A DNA stretch of 60,144 bases from a virus. Below the pieces are notes generated by a model. It was not told the DNA's origin. It worked only from the letters and a program-made list of their open reading frames with translations, and did not search any database. The stretch spans positions 1 through 60,144 of IMG/VR virus record IMGVR_UViG_3300025632_000016; one strand, 5' to 3'. Below, in pieces: positions 48,208 to 57,486 of this stretch. A program made the position numbers and the translations under genes. Each line of letters opens with the position of its first letter. The stretch's first letter is position 1.

Positions 48208-48528
48208 ATCGCACCAAGAAAGAAACCATATAGCCAATTAAGTGATAGCGCAAAGTATTACAGAAATTCTAAAAAAGCTAGAAAGGTTAAGGCGGCTAAG
48301 GATAAGGAGATAAATTCTCGTCCTGAGCAAAAGAAAAAAAGAGCCGAACTATCAAAAGCTAGGCGTAAGCGAAACATTGTATGTAAAGATACGGGTGACT
48401 TAAGCCACACAAAGAACGGACTAAGATTAAAGTCCGTAAAAGCTAACAGAGGAAGTAAGAGCGATTCATCTGGAGATGTTAGGGCTAGAGGCGGTAAAGC
48501 CAAGAAAAGAAAAAGAGTTAAAAAATAA
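48208..48528 (+). CDS. Basic phage protein with an apparent ATC start
   Basis: 106 codons from ATC 48208 to TAA 48526-48528, and no ATG, GTG or TTG in frame at the expected place. Reading ATC as start gives (M)APRKKPYSQLSDSAKYY..., with NSRPEQKKKRAELSKARRKR and DTGDLSHTKNGLRLKSVKAN, blocks that I recall from small basic head/DNA-associated proteins of marine phages. The -7 box lies four bases before the ATC, the same geometry as other leaderless genes here. Either ATC is used or a base error replaced ATG. Confidence 0.7.
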   Translation: MAPRKKPYSQLSDSAKYYRNSKKARKVKAAKDKEINSRPEQKKKRAELSKARRKRNIVCKDTGDLSHTKNGLRLKSVKANRGSKSDSSGDVRARGGKAKKRKRVKK

Positions 48529-48531
48529 TAT

Positions 48532-48539
48532 TACCTTTG
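48532..48539 (+). promoter_or_regulatory. TAnnTTTG -7 box just before a terminator
   Basis: TACCTTTG, followed only 33 bases later by a terminator stem; any transcript would be about 55 nt. Confidence 0.5.
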
Positions 48540-48571
48540 TAAAAAGAACATCTTTTTTCATGTTATCTAAG

Positions 48572-48601
48572 AAGTCCCTGCCGTATGGTGGGGCTTTTTT
48601 G
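48572..48601 (+). terminator. Rightward intrinsic terminator
   Basis: AAGTCCC, 11-base loop, GGGGCTT with six T. Separates the basic-protein gene from the packaging operon. Confidence 0.8.
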
Positions 48602-48603
48602 TT

Positions 48604-48611
48604 TATATTTG
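48604..48611 (+). promoter_or_regulatory. TAnnTTTG -7 box of the packaging operon
   Basis: TATATTTG, 22 bases before the ATG at 48634; transcript probably covers the genes to the terminase. Confidence 0.65.
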
Positions 48612-48633
48612 TTAAAACTTTAATTTAATAGAT

Positions 48634-48915
48634 ATGACAGACAAGAAAGAGCGAGAAGCTAATATGGCTTATCAGCAATTAGCGCAAGGCGCACAGCAAG
48701 AATTTCAAGCAGAATTACAAAAAGCATCAGCATTAGAGGGTTCCTATAGATTTGCATTAGACTTAGCTGTTCGAGCAGGAGTAACAGAACCTAACGAATT
48801 ACTAGAGTTCGCAGATATAATTGTAGCTAAGACGGATTCATTTTCTGCTGTAAATTTTCACGCACCAGAACCAACGGTAAAACCACCTAGCAATCTTATA
48901 TTGCCAAATGCTTAA
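48634..48915 (+). CDS. Unknown helical protein
   Basis: 93 residues, Gln/Ala/Glu-rich helices in the first 70 (MAYQQLAQGAQQEFQAEL), Pro-rich tail. Overlaps the GroES-like gene by eight bases. Unknown. Confidence 0.65.
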   Translation: MTDKKEREANMAYQQLAQGAQQEFQAELQKASALEGSYRFALDLAVRAGVTEPNELLEFADIIVAKTDSFSAVNFHAPEPTVKPPSNLILPNA

Positions 48916-49741
48916 AGGAGGCATTTTAAACTACATCGCTGTAAAAGTAGACGATGATAAAGCCAATCTATTGAATGGGCTTATAATTGACTCTAATTGG
49001 GGTCACGAGGGTAAGCATATGACACACGATGGCATTGTCGTAGAAAACTCCACAAAGTTAGATGTAGAACTTAACGGTAAGATTTGGTTTGACCATAGAA
49101 TGTGTTGGCTAGATGACAGAAAGTTTTCTAGCGAAGATTGGAATGGTACAACTGAAAAAGGTATATTCTATTATCTTTTACGAGATTCAGAATACGTTCA
49201 GTATGTAAGAGCGATAAATGAAGTGCCTACGAATGGTTTTGTAGGCATTAAGAAGCTGCCAAAGAAAGAAACCACTGACAGCGGTATATATATTCCGCAA
49301 ACCGTAGAGCAGCCTAATGATAGGGGTGTAATCGTAATTGATTGCTACGACTTAAAGAAAGGTGATATTATAATCTACGCAGAGGATAACGACTATCCAT
49401 CAGACCAATTTGAAGGCGAGTGGATGCAAGTAGATGGAAAGGATGTTATATTCACGCATTCTAGCTATATTTTCGCTGTAATCAATGGGGATGAATTAAT
49501 TCCTTTTGGTGATTGGATTATAATGGAGGCTATGGATGATGACGAAGAATGGGTGGACTTTAACGGCATTTATTTACCTAGAAAAGAAAAGGTAACAAAA
49601 GGCTTAGGTAAGGTAGTGTATTCAAACTCATATAAGAAAGACACGCAGCTTATTTATATGAAGCGAGGGTATAACTCATTTGAGTTTAATGGTAATAAGT
49701 ATTACGCTGTAAAAGAAGATAACGTACTAGCAGAATTATGA
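48908..49741 (+). CDS. Tandem GroES-like protein (two clear, possibly three repeats)
   Basis: 277 residues. The last 80 match the GroES/Cpn10 plan: GDWIIMEAMDDDEEW, FNGIYLPRKEKVTKGLGKVV, KRGYNSFEFNGNKYYAVKEDNVLAEL. Residues about 105-195 repeat it: GFVGIKKLPKKETTDSGIYI, DRGVIVIDCYDLKKGDIIIY, YIFAVINGDEL. The first 100 give a weaker third copy (YIAVKVDDDKANLLNGLIID, DGIVVEN). Phage co-chaperonins such as gp31 help fold the major capsid protein; three in one chain is unusual. It sits in the packaging operon, coupled to the next gene by ATGA. Confidence 0.65.
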   Translation: MLKGGILNYIAVKVDDDKANLLNGLIIDSNWGHEGKHMTHDGIVVENSTKLDVELNGKIWFDHRMCWLDDRKFSSEDWNGTTEKGIFYYLLRDSEYVQYVRAINEVPTNGFVGIKKLPKKETTDSGIYIPQTVEQPNDRGVIVIDCYDLKKGDIIIYAEDNDYPSDQFEGEWMQVDGKDVIFTHSSYIFAVINGDELIPFGDWIIMEAMDDDEEWVDFNGIYLPRKEKVTKGLGKVVYSNSYKKDTQLIYMKRGYNSFEFNGNKYYAVKEDNVLAEL

Positions 49742-50076
49742 AGCATAGTTATATAGATAAACTTGATTTACCTGAAGCAAAACGAATACTTAAAAAGGTA
49801 TTTGAAAGCCCTTATTTAGAGGGATATGTTGCGCTGAAAAGTCAAATGGATGATATATCTAGGCAAATTAGTAAAGTGAAGATAATATTCGGTCAAGATG
49901 ATGACGCTTTCGATGAGTTTATAAAGTGGGGCGATAAAATGGAGAAGCTTACCGATGCTATATATAAATTAGAAACTAGAATTGACCCCACGGAACTTGC
50001 GAGAGCAAAGAAAGAAAGACTAAAGCCAAGCGAATTAAAACCAGAGTTCTATGCCCAACAAAGAAAAGACAAGTAA
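49738..50076 (+). CDS. Helical protein before the terminase, small-subunit candidate
   Basis: 112 residues, all-helical with coiled-coil stretches (YVALKSQMDDISRQISKVKI, DKMEKLTDAIYKLETRI) and a basic C-terminus. It overlaps the large terminase by 26 bases. Position is that of a small terminase, but no DNA-binding motif is clear. Confidence 0.6.
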   Translation: MKHSYIDKLDLPEAKRILKKVFESPYLEGYVALKSQMDDISRQISKVKIIFGQDDDAFDEFIKWGDKMEKLTDAIYKLETRIDPTELARAKKERLKPSELKPEFYAQQRKDK

Positions 50077-52114
50077 GGGCATAGAGGAATGTCACGAAAT
50101 TTACTATGATTTCCAAACAAACATACGAGTAGGTGACTATGATTATGTAAGACCCGACCCGCCAGATGTTGGCGATGTGTTTAATTTTGGTTTAGAGAAG
50201 GATGATAGAAAGTTTCCACTACACGATAGGGATATAATAGACACGCTATCTGAAAGCGAACTAATAGAATTTGTAGCAGAAGAACAAAGAAGGCTAGACG
50301 AAGGAATACACTTCTACAATGGCGACCAATTAGAATATGTAACGGGTAAGCATTACTTTATGCTCCAATGGTGGATAATACCATCCGTTAATGATGGTAC
50401 ATACACAACTCCAGATTTCATTGATGCACAGAGAGATGCGTTTTATCATTGGGACTGCACAGAGAACGATAAAGACTCGTTAGGTTCGGTTTGGGGGACT
50501 TGTAGAAGATTTGGGAAGACGAGTTTAGCGACATCTATATGCTATACAATAGCAATGATGCTGGAGGGTGCGAAGTGTTCAATACAATCAAAAACAAACA
50601 AAGACGCAATAGAAATTTTCTTGAAAATACAAGAATCTTGGCAGCGACTACCAGACTTCTTTAAGCCTATTGATACAGGGGAAACAAAAAGAAGCAATGC
50701 AATTTATTTTACAGCACCTCAAAAGAAAAGTTCTAAGGGTGAAACAAAGGAATATCAATATGTATTAGACTCTTGGATTAAACCGTTTCCAGCAAACAAC
50801 ATGGCTCAGGATGGATTAGGGTTTAGATTTGGGTACTACGATGAGGAAGGAAAGGTAGAGAAAGGTGTAGCAGAAGTAGATGAGCGTTGGGAGGTAAACT
50901 CTAAATGCTTTATGTCTAGGGATAAGGTGGTAGGTAAGTCCTTGCATACTACAACCGTAGAGGACATGGAGAGATTTGGGGGTGCTAGATTTAAAAAGAT
51001 TTGGGACAACTCAAACGTAAAGACATTAGACCCTTTACTTGGTAGAACTATAAGTGGATTAAGAAAACTCTTTATACCTGCTGATTACGGGTATAAGGTT
51101 GATGAGTGGGGGTATTCAGATAGAGAATACGCTAGAAGGTTTCACGAAGCTGAAATGGCTAGATTAAGTGGCTCTGAGCTTATATCATACAGAAGGAAAT
51201 ATCCATTAAGAGAATCTGATATGTGGTTAATGGAATCAACAGCAAGTCCTTGGGCGTTAGCTAAGATACAGCAGCAATCACAATATAACGAAGATGAAGG
51301 TATTTACGCAGAAAACAGACGAGGTAACTTCTATTGGAAAAACGGAGAAGAAAACGAAGTAGGTTTTCAAGAAGATAAAGAAAACGGTAGATGGACTGTT
51401 GCGTGGATGCCGCCAACAGAAGATAGAAACCAATACAGAATATCAGAATACGGTAGAGAACCAACAAGAGAACACGTTAGAATAGGTATTGACCCTACAA
51501 ACCTTAAAGCACCCGTAGTAGGAAGCGGCTCAGATAACGCAGCTTACGCAGTTCTTGATATAGGTTATATGGGAAATAAAACACCTAAAGCTGTATGCGA
51601 ATATCTATATAGACAAGACCACCCAACAGACTTTGCAGAGGATATGATAATGATGGCTGTATTCTATTCAGCTAGAGTGTTCGTAGAGAATAACGCAGGG
51701 TCAGTATTGATTCGTCATTTCGAGAATAAGAGATGTGAAGAATACCTAATGTATAACGAATTAGAGAAAGACCAAAAGAAAAAGTTTAAAGAAAGAGGCT
51801 TTTATAACGCAACTAATGGAGGAATACGAGAGAACCTAGTAAACGTCACTAGAGCGCATATTGTAGATGATATAGGTTATATTGAAGTAGACCAAACGGG
51901 TAGCCCTTCTTACGGCTCAATGCCATTCCCTAACCTAATAGAAGATTTACAAGATTTCGAGGTAGACAATTGGACTCCCTACGATGCAACGGTGGCATAT
52001 ATGATAGCAATACTAGCGTGTAAAATGAGTAGAATGAATATAGATACGTCAGAATTATCCGCTCCCGCAGACTTTAATGTAATGAGTTTTCATAAGATAT
52101 ATAAGGTTAAATAA
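50051..52114 (+). CDS. terL: Terminase large subunit
   Basis: 687 residues. ATPase: GTCRRFGKTS (149-158) as the Walker A-like P-loop with its Arg, preceded by the Q-rich adenine region. Nuclease: VRIGIDPTN near 475 starts the RNase H-like domain, and ARVFVENNAGSVLIRHFE near 540 its second acidic strand; LIEDLQDFEVDN near 635 holds a late acidic pair. It cuts and pumps the DNA concatemer into the procapsid. Directly followed by the portal, scaffold and capsid genes, each with its own promoter. Confidence 0.9.
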   Translation: MPNKEKTSKGIEECHEIYYDFQTNIRVGDYDYVRPDPPDVGDVFNFGLEKDDRKFPLHDRDIIDTLSESELIEFVAEEQRRLDEGIHFYNGDQLEYVTGKHYFMLQWWIIPSVNDGTYTTPDFIDAQRDAFYHWDCTENDKDSLGSVWGTCRRFGKTSLATSICYTIAMMLEGAKCSIQSKTNKDAIEIFLKIQESWQRLPDFFKPIDTGETKRSNAIYFTAPQKKSSKGETKEYQYVLDSWIKPFPANNMAQDGLGFRFGYYDEEGKVEKGVAEVDERWEVNSKCFMSRDKVVGKSLHTTTVEDMERFGGARFKKIWDNSNVKTLDPLLGRTISGLRKLFIPADYGYKVDEWGYSDREYARRFHEAEMARLSGSELISYRRKYPLRESDMWLMESTASPWALAKIQQQSQYNEDEGIYAENRRGNFYWKNGEENEVGFQEDKENGRWTVAWMPPTEDRNQYRISEYGREPTREHVRIGIDPTNLKAPVVGSGSDNAAYAVLDIGYMGNKTPKAVCEYLYRQDHPTDFAEDMIMMAVFYSARVFVENNAGSVLIRHFENKRCEEYLMYNELEKDQKKKFKERGFYNATNGGIRENLVNVTRAHIVDDIGYIEVDQTGSPSYGSMPFPNLIEDLQDFEVDNWTPYDATVAYMIAILACKMSRMNIDTSELSAPADFNVMSFHKIYKVK

Positions 52115-52142
52115 CTTTATAGTTAATTAATCTTAATTTTAG

Positions 52143-52150
52143 TATCTTTG
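52143..52150 (+). promoter_or_regulatory. TAnnTTTG -7 box of the portal gene
   Basis: TATCTTTG, 19 bases before the TTG start at 52170. Confidence 0.7.
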
Positions 52151-52169
52151 TAAAAAGAAATTCAGCAAC

Positions 52170-54707
52170 TTGGATAATATAAAAGCTCAAAAATCCTTTA
52201 GGGGATTCCCAAACCCATTTGATTCTGAAGAGAAGAAAGCTACACGAGAGTATGGTCTAGCTTATCTTAGGGCTATGTGGGGTGAGCATAGTAAGGATGC
52301 TAATAACTTTTTCGACCAAAGAAAGAAGTTCGTTACTTTACGGAACTTTGCTATGGGTACGCCTTCAATTGAGGAGTATAAAGACAGAGATACTTTAGAA
52401 GATGGTAATACATCATTATTATCTAAAGATTTCACTCCCGCAGCAGCAGGGGTATTAAAGAACCTAATCAACATTTCTTCTAACAAGCTAATAGACAGAC
52501 CTTACGATGTAATTGCCACGGCAATAGACAAGGACAGTACAGACAAGTTAGATAACCGAATGAAAGAGATGTTCGGTAAGGTTAAGATTAAAGCCGCTAT
52601 CGCTAAGATGGAAGCGCAAGGTCAAGACACATCGGGCTTAGACAAGATAAAAGAAGAGGTAAAAGACGCTCCAGACACAATAGACGAAGTACAATTTGAT
52701 GCAGAATTAAATTGGAAAACAGAAGAAGAAGAGTCTATTGAAAATGGAATACGATATGTTTACGCAAACAATAGTTTCGAGGAAATAAAGAAAACTATAT
52801 CAAGGGATTTGCACGTTTTAGACAGCGCAGGAACTTGGACTAGGTTCGATATAAACGGTAACATTATAACAGAAGCAATAGACAGAAAAAACTTAATATA
52901 CTCTTATTTCACTAAGCCAGACGCATCAGACGCAACCTATGTAGGCATAGTGCTAGAGATGACTATAAATGAACTAAGACAACGTTCAAACGGAGAGTTA
53001 TCAGAATCAGAACTATTTGACATAGCAAAGAGATATGCAGGAAATAAGGGCAGTGTATCTAATCAGAGTTGGTCATTTGGTTCTTACTACCAAGAAGGGA
53101 TAACCTCAAATGAATATGATAACTTTAATGTTCTTGTTATGTTTGGGCAATTCAAGTCTGAAAACCACAAGGTATGGAGAGAGAAAAAGTCTAAGAAGGG
53201 AAATAGCGTATCATTTGATAAAGTACCTAGTAATTACACAGAGTATTACGAGGATGAAGAAGGAAAGAAAGTTAAGAAAAGAGGCGTAACAGAAGTAATT
53301 AGAAAGTCTGTTATAGACATTTACGAGGGTTACTTAGTATGCGATACAAATAAATGTTTCGGGTACAAAAAGAAAAACGACATAGTAAGACGCATTAAGG
53401 ACAAGGTAATTGACACTAATGCAGAATTTGACATAGTATTCTATACGCCTAACGTGCAAGATACTATGAGTCAAGGGATGACTGAATCAATGATTCCTTA
53501 TGTACGTCAAATGATTAATATAGAGCAGAAGATACAGCACTTAATTAGTCAGGCAAGACCAAAGAACGTTGCAATAGATATTTCCGCCCTACAAGGGGTT
53601 ACATCTGGAATGGGTAGCGGTTTGGTAGACGACAAAGGACTAGCAGAGATTTACGATAAGACGGGTAGAATATACTACCGCTCTCACGATAAGAATGGTA
53701 GACCTCAAACCTTAACGGGTCAACCTCCTATAAGAGAATTAGAAAACGGGTTATCATCAGACGTAGAGAGATTAGTTGGGATATACAATCATTGGGTGAG
53801 TCAAATGTATCAAGTAAGTGGTATAAACCCTACGATTGATGGAACAGCAGCGGCTAAAGGTGCTTTAGTAGGCGTAGAAGAAAATAGAGAATCTGCTTAT
53901 AACTCCGCAACAAAACAACTTACAGACGCATACACTAATATCATAGAGCGCACATCAGATAGGATAGCTTTAATGATTAAGCATAATATAGCTAGAGGCA
54001 TAAAAGTTAACGGCTATAAAATGGCTATGGGTAGCTTGCGAGTAGAAGTGCTTAAAGCAAGTAAAGAACTTACAAATGCTGAATTAGGCATATCAATTAA
54101 GTTTAAGCCGTCAGAACAACAAAAAGCATTGTTTGAAGAGTCTGTTAAAATTGCGATACAACAAGGGCAAATATCAGTGGCAGAAGCTAATAGGTCAAGA
54201 GAGGTATTAGAAGCGGGAAGCTATAAAGCAGCTAACGAATATCTAGCTAGAGCGGCAGACAAGTTTATGCAGAAGGCGCACCAGCGCTCTATTGAATTAC
54301 AGCAAGCTAATGGTCAAATTCAGATTCAAAGTAATCAAGCGGCAAAAGCAGCAGACTTAGAATTAATGAAAATAGAGCATAGTTTCGCTATGCAAAAAAT
54401 GCAAGCTGAGTATCAATTTAAGGCTGAATTAGAGAAAGTAAAAGCGGGCGAAGGAAGATTAGGAACTGTTTTAAAAGGCGAAGTAGACCAAGACTTGATA
54501 AAAACAAGTATGAATATGGACGCAGAAACAGAGGTATTAAACAACACTCCAAGTGGAAGAACATCTTCTTCATTAACATATAAGCCTAATTCCGTACCTA
54601 GTGGTGGTGGCGGTCAGCGGGGAATACCGCAGCCTGCAAGAAGCACACCTAGACCAGCAGATGACGCACAGAAAAGAGCCGCATCAACGGGTCAAACACA
54701 GGCTTAG
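52170..54707 (+). CDS. Portal protein (TTG start)
   Basis: 845 residues from TTG 52170, 19 bases after its -7 box. Between residues about 420 and 600 lies the portal-type core: PNVQDTMSQGMTESMIPYVR, RLVGIYNHWVSQMYQVSGIN, GALVGVEENRESAYNSATKQ, followed by long helices. The C-terminal 150 residues are Gln/Ala-rich coiled coil and a disordered tail. Order TerL-portal-scaffold-capsid is canonical. It forms the dodecameric ring through which DNA passes. Confidence 0.85.
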   Translation: MDNIKAQKSFRGFPNPFDSEEKKATREYGLAYLRAMWGEHSKDANNFFDQRKKFVTLRNFAMGTPSIEEYKDRDTLEDGNTSLLSKDFTPAAAGVLKNLINISSNKLIDRPYDVIATAIDKDSTDKLDNRMKEMFGKVKIKAAIAKMEAQGQDTSGLDKIKEEVKDAPDTIDEVQFDAELNWKTEEEESIENGIRYVYANNSFEEIKKTISRDLHVLDSAGTWTRFDINGNIITEAIDRKNLIYSYFTKPDASDATYVGIVLEMTINELRQRSNGELSESELFDIAKRYAGNKGSVSNQSWSFGSYYQEGITSNEYDNFNVLVMFGQFKSENHKVWREKKSKKGNSVSFDKVPSNYTEYYEDEEGKKVKKRGVTEVIRKSVIDIYEGYLVCDTNKCFGYKKKNDIVRRIKDKVIDTNAEFDIVFYTPNVQDTMSQGMTESMIPYVRQMINIEQKIQHLISQARPKNVAIDISALQGVTSGMGSGLVDDKGLAEIYDKTGRIYYRSHDKNGRPQTLTGQPPIRELENGLSSDVERLVGIYNHWVSQMYQVSGINPTIDGTAAAKGALVGVEENRESAYNSATKQLTDAYTNIIERTSDRIALMIKHNIARGIKVNGYKMAMGSLRVEVLKASKELTNAELGISIKFKPSEQQKALFEESVKIAIQQGQISVAEANRSREVLEAGSYKAANEYLARAADKFMQKAHQRSIELQQANGQIQIQSNQAAKAADLELMKIEHSFAMQKMQAEYQFKAELEKVKAGEGRLGTVLKGEVDQDLIKTSMNMDAETEVLNNTPSGRTSSSLTYKPNSVPSGGGGQRGIPQPARSTPRPADDAQKRAASTGQTQA

Positions 54708-54728
54708 GTTTTTGTTAAAAAATCTTAT

Positions 54729-54736
54729 TAATTTTG
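54729..54736 (+). promoter_or_regulatory. TAnnTTTG -7 box with TTTGTTAAAA upstream
   Basis: TAATTTTG, with TTTGTTAAAA at 54711-54720 in the -33 position; 21 bases to the ATG at 54758. Confidence 0.75.
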
Positions 54737-54757
54737 TATATATCAATTTAATTTATT

Positions 54758-55924
54758 ATGGACGGAATAGAAATAAACACTAGCTTAGGAAAAAGCAAGG
54801 ACGAATATAGTTCTTTGAAATCAGAAGAGGTTGCACAAGAGGCAACTGAAGTAGTAGAAAACGAAACTCCCGTTGCAGAAACGGAAGAACCTATAAAAGA
54901 TGTGATAGTGGAAGATGCTGTCGCAGAAGATAACGTGTCCCAACCTCCATCGGTTGAGGAGCAAGCACCAGAACTAAATGAAGATTTGGTGCGCTCTAAA
55001 GCCAAAGAATTAGGTTACTTGACGCAAGAGGACTTCGAGGCTCAAAAGCAAGAATGGTTAGAATCACAATCAAATGTAACAGCAGAAAGTGATTTTATCA
55101 AACGAGCGAGAGAGTTAGAAGCGCAAGGGTACGACTTAAATGATAACAGCTATTGGTCTTTAGCAACTAGAGATTACGATAATTATGATTTAAACGATGT
55201 AAACCAAGCATTAGATGTTGTGTTAGAGGGATATAAATTAGATTTTCCTAATGTATCAGAAGAAAAGCTAATAGCTAAGTTAGAGAATGATTATGACGCT
55301 TTGTATGACGAATACTCTACACCAGAGGACAGGGAGCATCAACGAGCGAAAGCTGACTTAGACATAAAGGCTGAAACTTACTTAGGTAAGCTAAAAGAAA
55401 GACAAGAAAATGCAAAGCCACCTATGAATCCGCAGGATGAACAAAGGATAACGGCTCAAGAAGAAGAAAAAAGGCTACAAACTTTCCTTCCAAAAGCGGA
55501 GAGACAGTTTAAGGCAAAGGTTAATGATTACTTTAATAATAATAGTGCTTACGATATTAAAGTAGGGGATGACGTAATACAATACGAGTTATCAAAAGAA
55601 AACGTAGGCACATTGAATGAAGCTTTAGGAGACATCTTTAAGAATAACTTCAAATTATTAATTGACGAAAACGGCTCTATAGAAAATCGTGTTAAGGACG
55701 AAGGTTTAGCAGTCACAGTCGAGAATTTAATTTGGCAAAACCCAGAGTTAAGGTCTGGTATTCATAAGAAGATGTTGGAGCACAATTCAGCTAAGAATAA
55801 AAAAGAAGCGGTTAATGACTTAACTAATGCATCTTTACCTGAAACCACAGCCAAACCTAATGAGGTTGCTAAGGATAGGAACGCAGACGCATATAGAAAA
55901 GCCCATATACCGACAATTATGTAA
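54758..55924 (+). CDS. Capsid scaffolding protein
   Basis: 388 residues, very acidic (N-terminal Glu/Val/Pro-rich 100 residues), then helices with heptads (ERQENAKPPMNPQDEQ, EEEKRLQTFLP). No enzyme motif. Placed directly before the major capsid gene, with a strong promoter: the composition and position are those of internal scaffolds that guide shell assembly. A built-in protease domain was not seen. Confidence 0.75.
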   Translation: MDGIEINTSLGKSKDEYSSLKSEEVAQEATEVVENETPVAETEEPIKDVIVEDAVAEDNVSQPPSVEEQAPELNEDLVRSKAKELGYLTQEDFEAQKQEWLESQSNVTAESDFIKRARELEAQGYDLNDNSYWSLATRDYDNYDLNDVNQALDVVLEGYKLDFPNVSEEKLIAKLENDYDALYDEYSTPEDREHQRAKADLDIKAETYLGKLKERQENAKPPMNPQDEQRITAQEEEKRLQTFLPKAERQFKAKVNDYFNNNSAYDIKVGDDVIQYELSKENVGTLNEALGDIFKNNFKLLIDENGSIENRVKDEGLAVTVENLIWQNPELRSGIHKKMLEHNSAKNKKEAVNDLTNASLPETTAKPNEVAKDRNADAYRKAHIPTIM

Positions 55925-55951
55925 AACAATTTTTTTAAACAATAAATAAAA

Positions 55952-57376
55952 ATGGGATTTAATACAACACCAGCAACTACAGCGAATTACACAAACAACA
56001 CATACGTTGATTCGCTTGCTTTGACATACGACCAGTCGATTCGTAAACCAAACATCGACCCAACTTTAGTTAATCCTTTCGGAAACCAGATGATTTCTGG
56101 ATTTTGTGAGATGACTATGGCTATGAACGGAATCAATAACAACGAGTATATTCACGTTGAATCTGATTACATTAAGGAAGTAGTAAAACTAGCAGGCAAC
56201 GAATTAGCAGGTTCAGCAGGAGGAGAGGTTACACATACAATTGCAACAGCTTATAAGTGGGATGCCGCTAATAATGGTGGAGCTTATGTACAAACCTTAC
56301 CAGCAAATACTACCTCTTACCCTGTAAGAGTGAATGACGTGCTAATGTTCCCTAACCGAGTAAAAGGTTTGGTTACATTTGTAGATGGAGCAGATTACAA
56401 AGTAATTCCTTTGAATCCAACAGATGCTATTCCAGCAGTAGCAACTACTGATACTATTATAATCGCTTACAACTTAATGGGTGAGGCTTCTTCTCAAAGA
56501 ACTTCTTCTAGTAAGACTGTATTTGAATATAAGAATACAATCCAAACTCTAAGAAACGACCACAAAGTAACAGACAGAGAAACTGCTACTGAAACTTGGT
56601 TCGAGAACTTAGGTAAAGATGGTAACTCTAGCGGATGGTACAACGAAGCTGTTTATGACGCTTACAAAGTGCTTATGGTAGAATTAGAGCAGTCTATGTT
56701 GATTGGTGACCAAGTAACTAACACTACTTTGGCTAACTCTACAGATGGTTCATTCGGAACAGTATTGGGAAGTCAAGGTCTTATTCCTTGGATGGAGGCT
56801 TACGGAAACGTAGAGACTTACACCGCTGGTTCGTTTGCTTTAAGTGATTTCGATAGTTTAACTGCTAAGTTGGTTAAATACGAAGGAAGTAGAAAAAACA
56901 CAATGTGGGTTGGTCATACTCTTTCTGTTGAAATCGACAACCTTATGAGAGCTACAACTGGCTTAACAGCAGGTGGTATTTCTTACAACGGAACTCCTTC
57001 TGATTCAAGAAGTGTAGCGTTTGGATTCGGAGAAATCACTTATGGTGGATTTTCTTTCGATAAAAAACACTTATCTATCTTTGATAAGCCTTGGGGTCTA
57101 GGAGCTGAAGGACAAAAGTTCACTAATATGGGCTTAGTAATTCCTTCTGATAACGTAATCGTACCACAATTTGGTGGAGGAACATCTTCAGTACCTTCTT
57201 TAAGATTAAACTACTTAGAGACTAAAGGTTCTAATATGGGATTCCGTCAATGGGAAACAGGTGGATTAGCACAAATACCAACATCAGATGTTGCTGAACT
57301 TAACGTTCATATGACTTGTGATAGAGGATTTGAAGGATTCGCTGCTAACCGATACGGTATCTTTAAGGCTAACTAG
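55952..57376 (+). CDS. Major capsid protein (HK97-type)
   Basis: 474 residues. N-terminal flexible arm, E-loop-like region near 90-130, then a long helix (DAYKVLMVELEQSMLIGDQV) and a P-domain/A-domain alternation ending in NMGFRQWETGGLAQIPTSD and CDRGFEGFAANRYGIFK, typical of capsid proteins. Codon choice shifts to GCT, TCT, AAC, GGA, as expected for the most abundant protein. A strong terminator follows. The exact fold was not computed. Confidence 0.88.
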   Translation: MGFNTTPATTANYTNNTYVDSLALTYDQSIRKPNIDPTLVNPFGNQMISGFCEMTMAMNGINNNEYIHVESDYIKEVVKLAGNELAGSAGGEVTHTIATAYKWDAANNGGAYVQTLPANTTSYPVRVNDVLMFPNRVKGLVTFVDGADYKVIPLNPTDAIPAVATTDTIIIAYNLMGEASSQRTSSSKTVFEYKNTIQTLRNDHKVTDRETATETWFENLGKDGNSSGWYNEAVYDAYKVLMVELEQSMLIGDQVTNTTLANSTDGSFGTVLGSQGLIPWMEAYGNVETYTAGSFALSDFDSLTAKLVKYEGSRKNTMWVGHTLSVEIDNLMRATTGLTAGGISYNGTPSDSRSVAFGFGEITYGGFSFDKKHLSIFDKPWGLGAEGQKFTNMGLVIPSDNVIVPQFGGGTSSVPSLRLNYLETKGSNMGFRQWETGGLAQIPTSDVAELNVHMTCDRGFEGFAANRYGIFKAN

Positions 57377-57398
57377 AATTAACCTTATATAAACTATT

Positions 57399-57431
57399 AA
57401 AAGCCCTGATGGAAACATTGGGGCTTTTTTT
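57399..57431 (+). terminator. Strong rightward terminator after the capsid gene
   Basis: AAAAGCCC, 13-base loop, GGGGCTTTTTTT. Confidence 0.9.
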
Positions 57432-57448
57432 GTTTGTTAAAAATTGTT

Positions 57449-57456
57449 TAATTTTG
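57449..57456 (+). promoter_or_regulatory. TAnnTTTG -7 box with TTTGTTAAAA upstream
   Basis: TAATTTTG, preceded by TTTGTTAAAA at 57433-57442, the same two-part promoter as at 54729. 30 bases to the ATG at 57487. Confidence 0.75.
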
Positions 57457-57486
57457 TATTTACAAATTTTAATTTAATAAAGTATT

